From: JAWVEV01 sp033856535
GTDB taxonomy: Bacteria > Actinomycetota > Thermoleophilia > Miltoncostaeales > Miltoncostaeaceae
Direction of reading: 5' to 3'
DNA: 37,720 bases
Assembly: GCA_033856535.1 (NCBI GenBank)
Contig: JAWVEV010000074.1
Coordinates: forward strand, 1-37,720
Made by a program: the position numbers and the translations under genes. This document shows, piece by piece, positions 15,389-23,133 of the stretch; within the stretch, counting starts at the first letter, position 1; each line of letters starts with the position of its first letter. The notes beneath the pieces are model-generated. The model was not told where the DNA came from. It did not search any database and was given only the letters and a program-made list of their open reading frames with translations.

Positions 15389-16663
15389 CTGCTCGATCTG
15401 AAGCTCATCCGGGCGGAGCCCGACCGCGTCCGCGAGGCGCTGCGCCGCCGCGACGCCGCGGAGCGGCTGGCGGACCTGGTCGCGCTCGACGAGGAGGCGC
15501 GCTCGCTCCGGGCCCGCGTCGAGGCCACCCGCGCCGAGCGCGGGCGCCTGTCGAAGGCCGTCGGCGAGGCCCGCAAGGCCGGCCGCGAGGCGCCCGACGA
15601 GGAGGCCGCGGCCCGCGCCCTCGGCGAGGTCCTGGGACGCGAGGAGTCGACCCTCCGCGACGTCGAGGAGCGTCGCGACGCGGTCCTCGCGATGCTGCCG
15701 AACCTGGCCGAGGACGAGGCCCCCGACGGCGGCGAGGACGACGCCGTCGAGCTGCGCAAGGTGGGCGTGGTGCCGGAGTTCGACTTCGAGCCTCGGGACC
15801 ACGTCGACCTGGCCGTCGCGGCCGGCGCGCTGGACCTGGACCAGGCGGCCAAGGTCTCGGGCTCGCGCTTCGCCTACCTCAAGGGCCCGCTCGTGCGGCT
15901 GCAGATGGCGTTGATCGCCTTCGCGCTCGACACGCTCGAGGGCGCCGGCTTCATCCCGGTGATCCCCCCGGTGCTCGTGCGCGAGGAGGCCATGTGGGGG
16001 ACCGGCTTCTTCCCGACGGACCGTCAGTCGATCTACGAGACGGTCCAGGACGACCTCTTCCTGGTGGGTACTGCCGAGGTCCCGCTGGCGGGCCTGCACG
16101 CCGACCAGATCGTGGCGCCGGAGGACCTGCCGCTGCGCTACGCCGGCTACTCGACCTGCTTCCGCCGCGAGGCCGGCGCCGCCGGCCGCGACACGCGCGG
16201 GATCTTCCGGGTGCACCAGTTCGACAAGGTCGAGATGTTCTCGTTCGTCGCGCCCGAGGACTCGCCGGCCGAGCACATGCGGATCCTCGGGATGCAGGAG
16301 CAGATCCTGCAGTCGCTCGGGCTCGCCTACCGGGTGATCGACATCGCCGCCGGCGACCTGGGGTCCTCGGCCGCGCGCAAGTTCGACTGCGAGGCCTGGA
16401 TGGCGGGGCAGGGGCGCTACCGCGAGGTCACCTCCTGCTCGAACTGCACCGACTACCAGGCGCGCCGCCTGCGGGCGCGGGTGCGCGGCCCGAGGGGCCC
16501 GGAGCCCCTCCACACGCTGAACGGCACGGCCATGGCGCTCGGGCGCACGATCATCGCGATCGTCGAGAGCGGCCAGCGCGCCGACGGCTCGGTGGCGCTG
16601 CCCGAGGTGCTGCTGCCCTACGGCGCGCCGGCGGAGCTGACACCGGTCACGCCGCCGGCCTGA
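15389..16663 (+). CDS. serS: Seryl-tRNA synthetase
   Basis: Class II synthetase charging tRNA-Ser; 424 residues, normal length. The N-terminal coiled-coil arm that grips the long variable arm of tRNA-Ser is encoded from about 15440 to 15715 (Arg/Glu-rich). The catalytic domain has TAEVPLAGLHADQI (motif preceding the Ser site), motif 2 FRREAGAAGRDTRGIFRVHQF, and motif 3 LNGTAMALGRTI. No ATG, GTG or TTG exists in frame before 15692, which would delete the arm. The frame aligns with the usual MLDLKLIR start at a CTG codon (15389), with GAGG 5 nt upstream. I therefore infer a CTG start. Two tRNA-Ser genes lie 3-5 kb downstream. Confidence 0.93.
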   Translation: MLDLKLIRAEPDRVREALRRRDAAERLADLVALDEEARSLRARVEATRAERGRLSKAVGEARKAGREAPDEEAAARALGEVLGREESTLRDVEERRDAVLAMLPNLAEDEAPDGGEDDAVELRKVGVVPEFDFEPRDHVDLAVAAGALDLDQAAKVSGSRFAYLKGPLVRLQMALIAFALDTLEGAGFIPVIPPVLVREEAMWGTGFFPTDRQSIYETVQDDLFLVGTAEVPLAGLHADQIVAPEDLPLRYAGYSTCFRREAGAAGRDTRGIFRVHQFDKVEMFSFVAPEDSPAEHMRILGMQEQILQSLGLAYRVIDIAAGDLGSSAARKFDCEAWMAGQGRYREVTSCSNCTDYQARRLRARVRGPRGPEPLHTLNGTAMALGRTIIAIVESGQRADGSVALPEVLLPYGAPAELTPVTPPA

Positions 16664-16667
16664 TCCC

Positions 16668-17510
16668 GTGCCGGAGCGCCTCCGCGTGGGGGTCGTGGGC
16701 CACGTCGAGTGGCTCACCCACGCGCTCGGGGTCATGCCCGGCCCGGGCGAGATCACCGCGCTCGCCGACCCCTTCGAGGAGCCGGCCGGCGGCGGCGCGG
16801 TGGCGGCCTCGCAGGTCGCCAAGCTCGGCTGCGAGTGCGTCTTCTTCACCGCGCTCGGCGTCGACGAGGCGGGCAGGCGCTCGCGCGAGACGCTGGAGGA
16901 CCTCGGGGTGCGGGTGCTGGCCGGGAGCCGCTCCCGCCCGCAGACCCGCGCGCTGAGCGCGACCGGCGCCACCGGCGACCGGGGGATCGCGGTGATCGGC
17001 CGGCCGACCGCGCCGCGGGCCGACGATCCGCTGCCCTGGGAGGAGCTCTCGGCGTGCGCCGGGGCCTACTTCACCGGCCGCGACCCGCTCACGCTCGCCC
17101 ACGCGCGCCGCGCCCGGACCCTGGTGGTCACGGCCCGCCGGCTGGAGGTGCTGCTGAGCAGCGGCGTGCGGGCGGACGTCGTCGTGGGGAGCGCCTCGGA
17201 CCCGTCCGAGGCCATCGCGCCCGAGGACCTGGCCGCCGCGCCCGGCGTCATCGTCTGGACCGAGGGCGCGCGCGGCGGGCGCTTCCGGCGCGCGGACGGC
17301 TCCGAGGGGCGCTGGGCCGCGGCGCCTCCGCCCGGGCCGCCGGTGGACAGCTACGGCTGCGGCGACAGCTTCGCGGCCGGGCTCACGGTCGGGCTGGCGC
17401 GCGGCCTGCCGCTCGAGGCGGCGCTGGAGCTCGGCGCCCGCTGCGGGGCGACCTGCCTGACCGGCCGGGGCGGCCTGGTGCCGCAACTGCGGGAGAGCGC
17501 CCCCGGCTAG
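16668..17510 (+). CDS. PfkB-family carbohydrate kinase
   Basis: 280 residues, starting with GTG four nt after the serS stop, so likely in the same transcript. Ribokinase-like sugar or nucleoside kinase. The N-terminal glycine motif is EEPAGGGAVAASQVAKLG (substrate binding), and the C-terminal PfkB signature is PVDSYGCGDSFAAG with the catalytic Asp in GCGD. The middle carries a short insertion-free lid, and the protein is slightly shorter than typical ribokinases (about 300). The substrate cannot be told. Its TAG stop shares CTAG with the stop of the convergent next gene. Confidence 0.87.
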   Translation: MPERLRVGVVGHVEWLTHALGVMPGPGEITALADPFEEPAGGGAVAASQVAKLGCECVFFTALGVDEAGRRSRETLEDLGVRVLAGSRSRPQTRALSATGATGDRGIAVIGRPTAPRADDPLPWEELSACAGAYFTGRDPLTLAHARRARTLVVTARRLEVLLSSGVRADVVVGSASDPSEAIAPEDLAAAPGVIVWTEGARGGRFRRADGSEGRWAAAPPPGPPVDSYGCGDSFAAGLTVGLARGLPLEAALELGARCGATCLTGRGGLVPQLRESAPG

Positions 17511-18850
17511 GAATGCTCGCGGCGGGCGCGCTCCTCGGACGGATCGCCGCCGTTCGCCCCCGTGCCCGGCTTGCCGCTCGGCTCGATCGCGACCAGCACC
17601 ACCCGCGTGCCGCGGGTGGCCTCGACGGTCAGGTTCCAGCCGTCGGCCTCGATCGAGTCGCCGGTCCGCGGCAGGCGTCCCAGGCGCGTGAAGACCAGCC
17701 CGCCGACGCTGGTGACGGTCTCGTCGGCGATCTCGACGCCGTGGTCGGCGAGGTCCTCGATCGGGACGTGGCCGCGCACCAGGAGGCGGCCGTCGGGCAT
17801 CGAGTCGACCGCCGGCGAGCGGTCGCGCTCGTCGTCGATCTCGCCGACGATCTCCTCCAGCACGTCCTCGACGGACGCCACGCCGGCCAGGTCGCCGTAC
17901 TCGTCGAGCACGATCGCGAGCGAGCTGCGCCGGTGCTGCAGCAGCCGCAGCAGGTCGTCCACGGGCATGGTCTCGGGCACGAACAGGGCCGGGTCGACCA
18001 GCTCGCGCACCGTGGCCTCCGGGGGGCGCTCGAGCAGCCCGCGCGCCATCCCGCTCAGGTGCACGACGCCGAGCACGCTGTCGCCGCCCATCACGGGGAA
18101 GCGGCTGTGGCGCGTGCCGAGCGCCTCGGTGATCGCCTCGCGCACGGTCAGCTCCGCGGCGAGCGTGGTGACCTCGGGGCGCGGGGTCATGATGTCGCGC
18201 GTCTCGGTGGACTGCAGGCCGAAGACGCCCTCGAGCATGTCCGCCTCGGCCGGCTCGATCGCGCCGCCCTCCTCGCTCTGGGCGATCAGGCGCTGCAGGT
18301 CGTCGGGCGTCGAGGCGAGCTCGGCCTCGGTCGCCGGCTCGACGCCGAGCGCGCGCACCAGCGCGTTGCCGGCGCCGTTCAGCAGGAAGATGAAGGGCGA
18401 GAAGACGCGGCGGAAGAGCTCCAGCGGCCGGGCGATCCGGATCGCGGTGCCCTCGGCGCGCTGGATGGCGATCGTCTTCGGGGCGAGCTCGCCGACCACC
18501 ACGTGCAGCACCGTGATGATCACGAAGGCGACGATGCCGGCCGAGACGGCCGCGGCGGCCTCACCCACGCCGACGGCGTCGAGCGCCGGCTCGATCACGT
18601 GGCCGAAGGCCGGCTCGCCCAGCCAGCCGAGGCCCAGGCTGGCGAGCGTGATGCCGAGCTGGCAGGCCGCGAGATAGCGGTCGATCTGATCGACGTACCG
18701 CCGGGCGGCCCCGGCGCGGACGCTGCCCTCGTGGGCCATCTGGTCGAGGCGCGTGACGCGCGCCCGCGCGAGCGAGAACTCCGCCGCGACGAAGAATCCA
18801 TTGAGCAGCACCAGGAACAGCGCTGCGCCGAGTTGGGCCGCGTTGGTCAC
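17507..18850 (-). CDS. CNNM/CorC (hemolysin-family) membrane protein with CBS pair
   Basis: 447 residues. Residues 1-185 form a DUF21/CNNM membrane domain with about four helices (LFLVLLNGFFVAAEFSLARARVTRLD is the family start; VVGELAPKTIAIQ is the conserved loop). Residues about 200-330 hold two CBS motifs (DIMTPRPEVTTL; DEYGDLAGVASVEDVLEEIVGEIDDE). Residues about 340-425 are the CorC/HlyC C-terminal domain (LLVRGHVPIEDL; RLGRLPRTGD). The family is linked to magnesium or cobalt efflux; direct transport by this member is inferred. The tail is a charged, disordered stretch. The gene ends convergently with the PfkB gene with a 4-nt overlap. Confidence 0.92.
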   Translation of the reverse strand: MTNAAQLGAALFLVLLNGFFVAAEFSLARARVTRLDQMAHEGSVRAGAARRYVDQIDRYLAACQLGITLASLGLGWLGEPAFGHVIEPALDAVGVGEAAAAVSAGIVAFVIITVLHVVVGELAPKTIAIQRAEGTAIRIARPLELFRRVFSPFIFLLNGAGNALVRALGVEPATEAELASTPDDLQRLIAQSEEGGAIEPAEADMLEGVFGLQSTETRDIMTPRPEVTTLAAELTVREAITEALGTRHSRFPVMGGDSVLGVVHLSGMARGLLERPPEATVRELVDPALFVPETMPVDDLLRLLQHRRSSLAIVLDEYGDLAGVASVEDVLEEIVGEIDDERDRSPAVDSMPDGRLLVRGHVPIEDLADHGVEIADETVTSVGGLVFTRLGRLPRTGDSIEADGWNLTVEATRGTRVVLVAIEPSGKPGTGANGGDPSEERARREHS

Positions 18851-18931
18851 CGGCCCGGTCTTCGTTTCACGGCGCTGATCTTACCCCAGGGCCCCGCCCC
18901 GCCATCCCCGGCCGCCGGTCGGCGTGAGGCG

Positions 18932-19516
18932 TCAGTCGCCGGCCGCCCCGACGTAGACCTGCATCGAGGTGATCTTCCCGTCCTGGATGACGACGCTGAT
19001 CAGGCCCTCGCGCGTGCCGTCCGCCCTGGTGGCGCTGGCGATCGTGAAGCGGTTCTCGTTGGCCACGGCGTCGGGGTAGAGCTCGTGCAGCTTGGCCTCG
19101 GGATCGCCGAACGCGAGGCCCTTGGCGGTGCGCCAGCGCGTGTTGGTGAGCGCGGCGCCCTGCAGCCTCCCGGTCGTGGGGCCGCACGGGTCCTCGCCGC
19201 CGAGGTTCGCGTAGATCGCGAAGACGCCGATGTCGCCCCAGCGCAGGTGGCAGGCGTCGTCGCCGACCTTCTCCTGCTCCGACGGCGCGCCGAAGCGGCG
19301 GATGCCGTCGGCCAGGAGCGGCTTGGCGGTGCCGATGCCGGCCAGGTCCACCTTGCGGCCGCTCACCTTGATCACCAGCGGCGTCTGGGGCGCGGTGGAG
19401 GTGCCCTGCTGCCCCGCGTCGCCGTCGTCGTCGCCCCCGCCGCACGCGGCGAGCAGCCCCGTGACCAGGAGGCCGGCGATCGAAGCGCGCGCGAGGGTGC
19501 CGGACCTGAGGCTCAC
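18932..19516 (-). CDS. Lipoprotein of unknown function
   Basis: 194 residues from a GTG at 19516. The signal peptide ends in lipobox LLAAC, followed by a Gly/Asp linker (GGGDDDGDAGQQ), so the mature protein is membrane-tethered outside. The domain contains two cysteines (DACHLRWGD and EDPCGPTTG) that may pair. It ends in a beta-rich half (RFTIASATRADGTREGLISVVIQDGKITSMQVYVG). No family recognised. The frame is open to 19876 but there it runs antisense-free through tRNA-Ser(TGA), so the longer version is not real. No clear ribosome site is seen at the GTG. Confidence 0.72.
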   Translation of the reverse strand: MSLRSGTLARASIAGLLVTGLLAACGGGDDDGDAGQQGTSTAPQTPLVIKVSGRKVDLAGIGTAKPLLADGIRRFGAPSEQEKVGDDACHLRWGDIGVFAIYANLGGEDPCGPTTGRLQGAALTNTRWRTAKGLAFGDPEAKLHELYPDAVANENRFTIASATRADGTREGLISVVIQDGKITSMQVYVGAAGD

Positions 19517-19742
19517 GGGGAGCCAATCTAGCGCGGGCCTCGGCCGCACGTCCGCGCCGGTCCGTTTCCGACGCCGCGGATCGGGGAGAAGGAGGGGCAT
19601 TTTCGCGCGCACGCCGGACGACGGCACCCTGAAGCGCGCCTCCGTGCAGGCGTACCTGCTGCTTTCGCGTCCGGACCCCGCCGGGGCGCGGCGCGACCGA
19701 TGCGCGCCGCGCCCCATCGGATCGACCGCTCGACGCGGAAGG

Positions 19743-19831
19743 CGGAGGGAGGGGGATTCGAACCCCCGGAGGACGTCGCCGCCCTCGGCGGTTTTCAAGA
19801 CCGCTGCATTCGTCCGCTCTGCCATCCCTCC
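19743..19831 (-). tRNA. tRNA-Ser (anticodon TGA)
   Basis: An 89-nt class II tRNA on the minus strand. The acceptor stem is GGAGGGA/TCCCTCC and the discriminator G. The anticodon stem GCGGT/ACCGC encloses CTTGAAA with anticodon TGA. A long variable arm (CGAGGGCGGCGACGTCCTC region) and T arm GGGGGTTCGAATCCCCC follow. No encoded CCA. Confidence 0.96.
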
Positions 19832-19912
19832 GCGTGATCCCGGGCCGAGGCCGGGGGCGCCGGCGAAGCCTCGCACACGCCCGCTCGGCTGATCACGAGC
19901 CGGCGGGAACCC

Positions 19913-21130
19913 TCAGTCGTCCATGGACAGCTGTCCCGCCAGCCTCCCTGGCGCCGCCCCGGCGTCCTCGAACGGATCCTCGTCGGCGCGCGGCGGCTGG
20001 CCGGCGCGGATCGTGAGCCAGATCTCGCGGAGGCGATCGGAGGCCGTGTAGATCCGCCCTCGTCGCTCCCCGTGCGCGACGAAGAGCCCCCGCGCGACCA
20101 GCTCGGCCAGGTCGCGGGTCGCGGACTGGGGAGCGATCTCGTCGCCGCCGACCACCAGAACCGACTCGATGTAGCCCGCCCTGCGGATCCGGAGGCCCTG
20201 GGCGGCATCGGAAAGGGGGCCGACCATGCGCTCGGGCAGGCCGAGCCGCTGGGTGAGGTCGAAGCAGGCCGTCCAGAGGTGCTCGGTCGTCTGGATCCGC
20301 CGGAGCAGGGTGCGGACCTGCCGGTGGTGGGCGGTGAGGCAGAAGCGCACCCAGGGCCGGGCATCGTTCTCGGGGTGCCACGAGCCCTGTCCGACCGCTT
20401 CGAGCACCTCGTAGTAGGCCTCGGCGTTGCGCCCGAGGTACTCCTCGATGCTGGAGAAGACCGGAGCGACGATCCGGTCCCGGGCGAGGACGAGCGTCTG
20501 GAGGGCACGGCCCATCCGGCCATTCCCGTCGCTGAACGGATGGATCATCATGAGGTTCAGGTGGGCCATGGCGGCGCGCACGAGCACCGGCGACCCGTCG
20601 TCCTCGATCTGGCCGAGCATCGTCGCGAGCAGGGCCGGAATGCGCTCGTGCGGGGGACCCTCGTAGACCTGCTGGCCCCGAGGCTCCCGGCGGACGAAGA
20701 TCGCCCCGGGTCGCCAGCGTCCCGGATTCTTGGCCAGCTCGTGCTTGAGCATCATGAAGTGGAGCGACTTCAGGAGCCCCTCGTCGACCGCCCCGGCGTC
20801 CGGGTCCTGCGCGAGCTGCAGCACATACGTCATGGCGTCCTGGTAGCCCGCGAGCGCCTGCGCCGTCGCCCGACTCGCCTCCAGCGGCTCCTCGCCCCCC
20901 TCGACGGCGAGGACGTCGTCGAGGCTGGCCGCGTAGCCCTCGATGCTGTTCGAGCCCTGGACGGCTCGGGCCAGCGTCATCCTTCGGAGCTGGCCGACCC
21001 ATCGGCGTGGCTCACGGACCTGGTGGCCGACCTCCTCGCGGAGGCGCTGGATGGTGTCGCAGACCCGGAGCTCGCGGGCGTTCAGGGTCGGCACCTGAAA
21101 GACGGGATGCGCCATGACGTTGAATTTCAA
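19913..21130 (-). CDS. Fic-family AMP-transferase with C-terminal winged helix
   Basis: 405 residues from TTG at 21130; an ATG five codons later (21115) is the alternative start. The Fic core motif HPFSDGNGR is at residues 197-205, intact with catalytic His and the phosphate-binding GNGR. An N-terminal inhibitory helix with SNSIEG (residues 60-65) matches (S/T)xxxE(G/N), so the enzyme is probably autoinhibited by its own Glu (class II Fic). An Fic_N-type helical region precedes it. Residues about 315-375 look like a winged helix (IAPQSATRDLAELVARGLFVAHGERRGRIYTAS), which suggests DNA binding and autoregulation. The target protein is unknown. The gene lies alone between two tRNA-Ser genes, with an AT-rich upstream region unlike the rest of the window. 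Confidence 0.93.
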   Translation of the reverse strand: MKFNVMAHPVFQVPTLNARELRVCDTIQRLREEVGHQVREPRRWVGQLRRMTLARAVQGSNSIEGYAASLDDVLAVEGGEEPLEASRATAQALAGYQDAMTYVLQLAQDPDAGAVDEGLLKSLHFMMLKHELAKNPGRWRPGAIFVRREPRGQQVYEGPPHERIPALLATMLGQIEDDGSPVLVRAAMAHLNLMMIHPFSDGNGRMGRALQTLVLARDRIVAPVFSSIEEYLGRNAEAYYEVLEAVGQGSWHPENDARPWVRFCLTAHHRQVRTLLRRIQTTEHLWTACFDLTQRLGLPERMVGPLSDAAQGLRIRRAGYIESVLVVGGDEIAPQSATRDLAELVARGLFVAHGERRGRIYTASDRLREIWLTIRAGQPPRADEDPFEDAGAAPGRLAGQLSMDD

Positions 21131-21139
21131 TCATTCAAC
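21119..21139. promoter_or_regulatory. Palindrome overlapping the Fic start
   Basis: GTTGAAT (21119-21125) and ATTCAAC (21133-21139) form a perfect 7-bp inverted repeat with a 7-nt spacer, covering the TTG start and the zone just upstream. It is a candidate operator for the Fic protein's own winged helix. Confidence 0.5.
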
Positions 21140-21174
21140 TTATCCTTTCAACCCCATCGGAGTCGGGATGAGTA

Positions 21175-21189
21175 AATGATTGAGTCATT
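21175..21189. promoter_or_regulatory. Second palindrome in the Fic upstream region
   Basis: AATGA-TTGAG-TCATT is a 5-bp inverted repeat. Its AATGATTGA core (21175-21183) also occurs inverted inside the palindrome over the Fic start (TCAATCATT, 21126-21134 region), so both may bind the same protein. Confidence 0.35.
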
Positions 21190-21273
21190 GATACCGCCGG
21201 AGTCGTCGCGTGCGCGCGCGGCGACCGGCGGAGCAAGCTTCCGCCCTGGGCCGACCGGTACGATGTGCCCTCC

Positions 21274-21363
21274 GGAGAGGTGGCCGAGTGGCTGAAGGCA
21301 GCCGCCTGCTAAGCGGTTAATCGGGGTCAACCCGATTCGAGGGTTCGAATCCCTCCCTCTCCG
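21274..21363 (+). tRNA. tRNA-Ser (anticodon GCT)
   Basis: A 90-nt class II tRNA with acceptor stem GGAGAGG/CCTCTCC and discriminator G. The anticodon stem CCGCC...GGCGG-like region holds CTGCTAA with anticodon GCT. The long variable arm is TCGGGGTCAACCCGA and the T arm GAGGGTTCGAATCCCTC. TACGAT at 21259-21264 is a likely -10 element. Confidence 0.96.
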
Positions 21364-21497
21364 CTCACATTCTCCGCGGGTCGCGCCGGGCGGACTCGAC
21401 AAAACCGCACCCGGCACATAGGAAGCGCTTCGGATCAGGCGGCGGGACCGCACCACCGGAGAAGCGCTCCACAGCAATCAGGCGTGAGGAGAGACCC

Positions 21498-21827
21498 ATG
21501 CGTTGGTTCTTGATGGTGGCGACACTCGTGGCGGCGCTCGCCGTGATGATGACGGCGATGGCCGTCGCCGATCCGAACCTGCCGAACATCGGCGCCCACC
21601 GCCACTACGTGATCAGCCCGAACGGGACCTACCGGGAGGTCGGGCCGGACCTGTGCGACCACCCCGGAAACGCGGGGATCCAGAACGCGTTCAACCAGTT
21701 CCACGCGAACGTCCACCGCGGCATCGACGGGGCATCGATCGGCCCGGTGGCCCCGGGGCTGCACAACGGCCGCGGCGCGGAGATCACCGCCGTCGGCGGC
21801 TGCGGGTCCACGCCTCCGACCCAGTAG
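21498..21827 (+). CDS. Small secreted protein of unknown function
   Basis: 109 residues with GGAGAG about 6 nt before the ATG. Residues 1-24 are a clear Sec signal peptide (hydrophobic core LMVATLVAALAVMMTAM, likely cleaved near AVA-DP). The mature part of about 85 residues is rich in His, Asn, Gly and Pro, with two cysteines (DLCDHP and GGCGS) that could form one disulfide. It contains repeated His residues (AHRHYV, FHANVHRG) that might bind metal, which is speculation. No family recognised. A strong hairpin follows at once and separates it from the convergent flavoprotein gene. Confidence 0.75.
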   Translation: MRWFLMVATLVAALAVMMTAMAVADPNLPNIGAHRHYVISPNGTYREVGPDLCDHPGNAGIQNAFNQFHANVHRGIDGASIGPVAPGLHNGRGAEITAVGGCGSTPPTQ

Positions 21828-21836
21828 GACCCGCGC

Positions 21837-21867
21837 GGGGGAGGCGGCGCCGGCCGCCGCCTCCCCC
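21837..21867. terminator. Bidirectional hairpin terminator
   Basis: GGGGGAGGCGGC (21837-21848) and GCCGCCTCCCCC (21856-21867) form a perfect 12-bp stem with a 7-nt loop, between the stops of two convergent genes. No long U tract. Confidence 0.75.
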
Positions 21868-21875
21868 CGACGGGA

Positions 21876-22970
21876 TCAGGCGCGCGCGGCCGGCAGGCGC
21901 GACACCGCGAACGGGCTCGCGTCGAGTGACGGCGACCCGCCGTCGAGGATCATCTCGGCCACCATCCGGCCGGTGGCGGGGGCGTTGAGGATCCCCCAGA
22001 CCGCGTGCCCCGTGGCCAGCAGCACGCCGGGCGCGCCCGGCACCGGGCCGATCAGCGGGATGCCGTCCACGGTGACCGGCCGGTAGCAGGCCGCGCGGCT
22101 CAGCACCTCGGCGTCGCGGAGCGCCGTCGAGTGCAGGCCGGCCAGGCGGTGCAGGTCCTCGCAGGCCTCGTCGCTCGGCAGCACCGCGTCGGGGTCGTCC
22201 GGCATCGGGTCCGCCTGCGGGTGGCCGCAGACGTAGACCGCGCCGCCCGGGCGCGGATAGATCTCGATCGAGCGCGGCCGGCCGCCGGCCGTCAGGACCT
22301 CGGCGAAGACCACCTGCGCCGGCGCCTCGGCGCCGAGCACGATGCTCGCGCCCTTCATCCCCAGCACCTGCGGGAGGGCGACCCAGCGCTGCGCCTGCGG
22401 GGTCCACGGGCCCAGCGCCAGCACCGCGTGATCGGCCGGCCGGACCTCGCCGTCCACCGAGACGCCGGTCAGGGCGCCGCCGGGCCCCGACAGCTCCAGG
22501 CCGTCCACCACGCCGGTCAGCAGCTCCGCCCCGCGGCTCACCGCGTCCTCGATCAGCGCGGTCGTGAGCCGGCGCGGGTCCACCTGGGCGGTGGTCGCGG
22601 GGTCGCCGATCGCCTGGTGGGCGGCCACGTTGCCGTCGAGCCAGTCGGGGCTCGGCATCCGCGCGTACCGCGAGACGTCGCCGTCCTCGGCGGCCGCGGT
22701 CGCGAGCGTCTCCACCGGCCGATAGCCGATCCGCTCGGCGCCGAGCTCCTCGGCGATCTCGCGGTGCAGGGCGAAGCTCGCCCGGGCGAGCGCGTCGACC
22801 GGTCCGGCGTTCCAGTCGAGGGCCAGGAACCCGGCCGCCTTCCCCGACGCCGCGGCCGCCGGCCGGGCCCGATCGACCACCAGCGGGCGCGCGCCGCGGC
22901 GGGCCAGGAACCAGGCCGTCGCCGCCCCGATCACTCCCGCCCCGCAGATGACGATCCGCTCGGCCGCCAT
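21876..22970 (-). CDS. FAD-dependent glycine/D-amino-acid oxidase-type oxidoreductase
   Basis: 364 residues from the ATG at 22970. The N-terminal FAD-binding motif is VICGAGVIGAATAWFLARRG, followed by VVDRARPAAAASGKAAGF. The C-terminal FAD-contact region has YRPVTVDGIPLIGPVPGAPGVLLATGHAVWGILNAPATGRMVAE, the DAO-family pattern in which a glycine-rich loop closes over the flavin. Family members oxidise small amines such as glycine, sarcosine or proline; the substrate is not readable here. The frame is open to 23174 but that portion overlaps the intergenic region before glnK and lacks homology. The gene is divergent from glnK-amt across 163 nt, which makes a nitrogen-related role plausible. Confidence 0.87.
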   Translation of the reverse strand: MAAERIVICGAGVIGAATAWFLARRGARPLVVDRARPAAAASGKAAGFLALDWNAGPVDALARASFALHREIAEELGAERIGYRPVETLATAAAEDGDVSRYARMPSPDWLDGNVAAHQAIGDPATTAQVDPRRLTTALIEDAVSRGAELLTGVVDGLELSGPGGALTGVSVDGEVRPADHAVLALGPWTPQAQRWVALPQVLGMKGASIVLGAEAPAQVVFAEVLTAGGRPRSIEIYPRPGGAVYVCGHPQADPMPDDPDAVLPSDEACEDLHRLAGLHSTALRDAEVLSRAACYRPVTVDGIPLIGPVPGAPGVLLATGHAVWGILNAPATGRMVAEMILDGGSPSLDASPFAVSRLPAARA

Positions 22971-23026
22971 GGGCGCGATCGTAGGCCAACCGCCTCGCGC
23001 GGGACTGTCGCCGCCTTGCGCCCTCC

Positions 23027-23054
23027 GGCCAAAGCCTTCCCCCGACCTTTGGCC
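23027..23054. promoter_or_regulatory. Inverted repeat upstream of glnK
   Basis: GGCCAAA (23027-23033) and TTTGGCC (23048-23054) form a perfect 7-bp inverted repeat with a 14-nt spacer, about 80 nt before the glnK start and within the divergent intergenic region. It could be a regulator site; it does not match the actinobacterial GlnR box I know. Confidence 0.35.
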
Positions 23055-23133
23055 CTCGGGCGAAAGCGACTGCGCCGGGCATCCGGTCTGCTCCGGTCGG
23101 CATGACGCGTCCACGTCGTGAGAAGGGAACAAC

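Noticed and set aside
19517..19742. A possible small SRP RNA on the minus strand (GGTCCGGA...AGCAGC-like stretch near 19660-19680)
   Set aside because: The conserved tetraloop/asymmetric-loop sequence GGAAGGAAGCAG is not present in the right order, and no flanking helix pairs. I see no gene in this 226-nt strip.
18932..19876. Extended 314-residue version of the lipoprotein
   Set aside because: The added N-terminus passes through tRNA-Ser(TGA); the GTG at 19516 gives a proper lipoprotein signal peptide.
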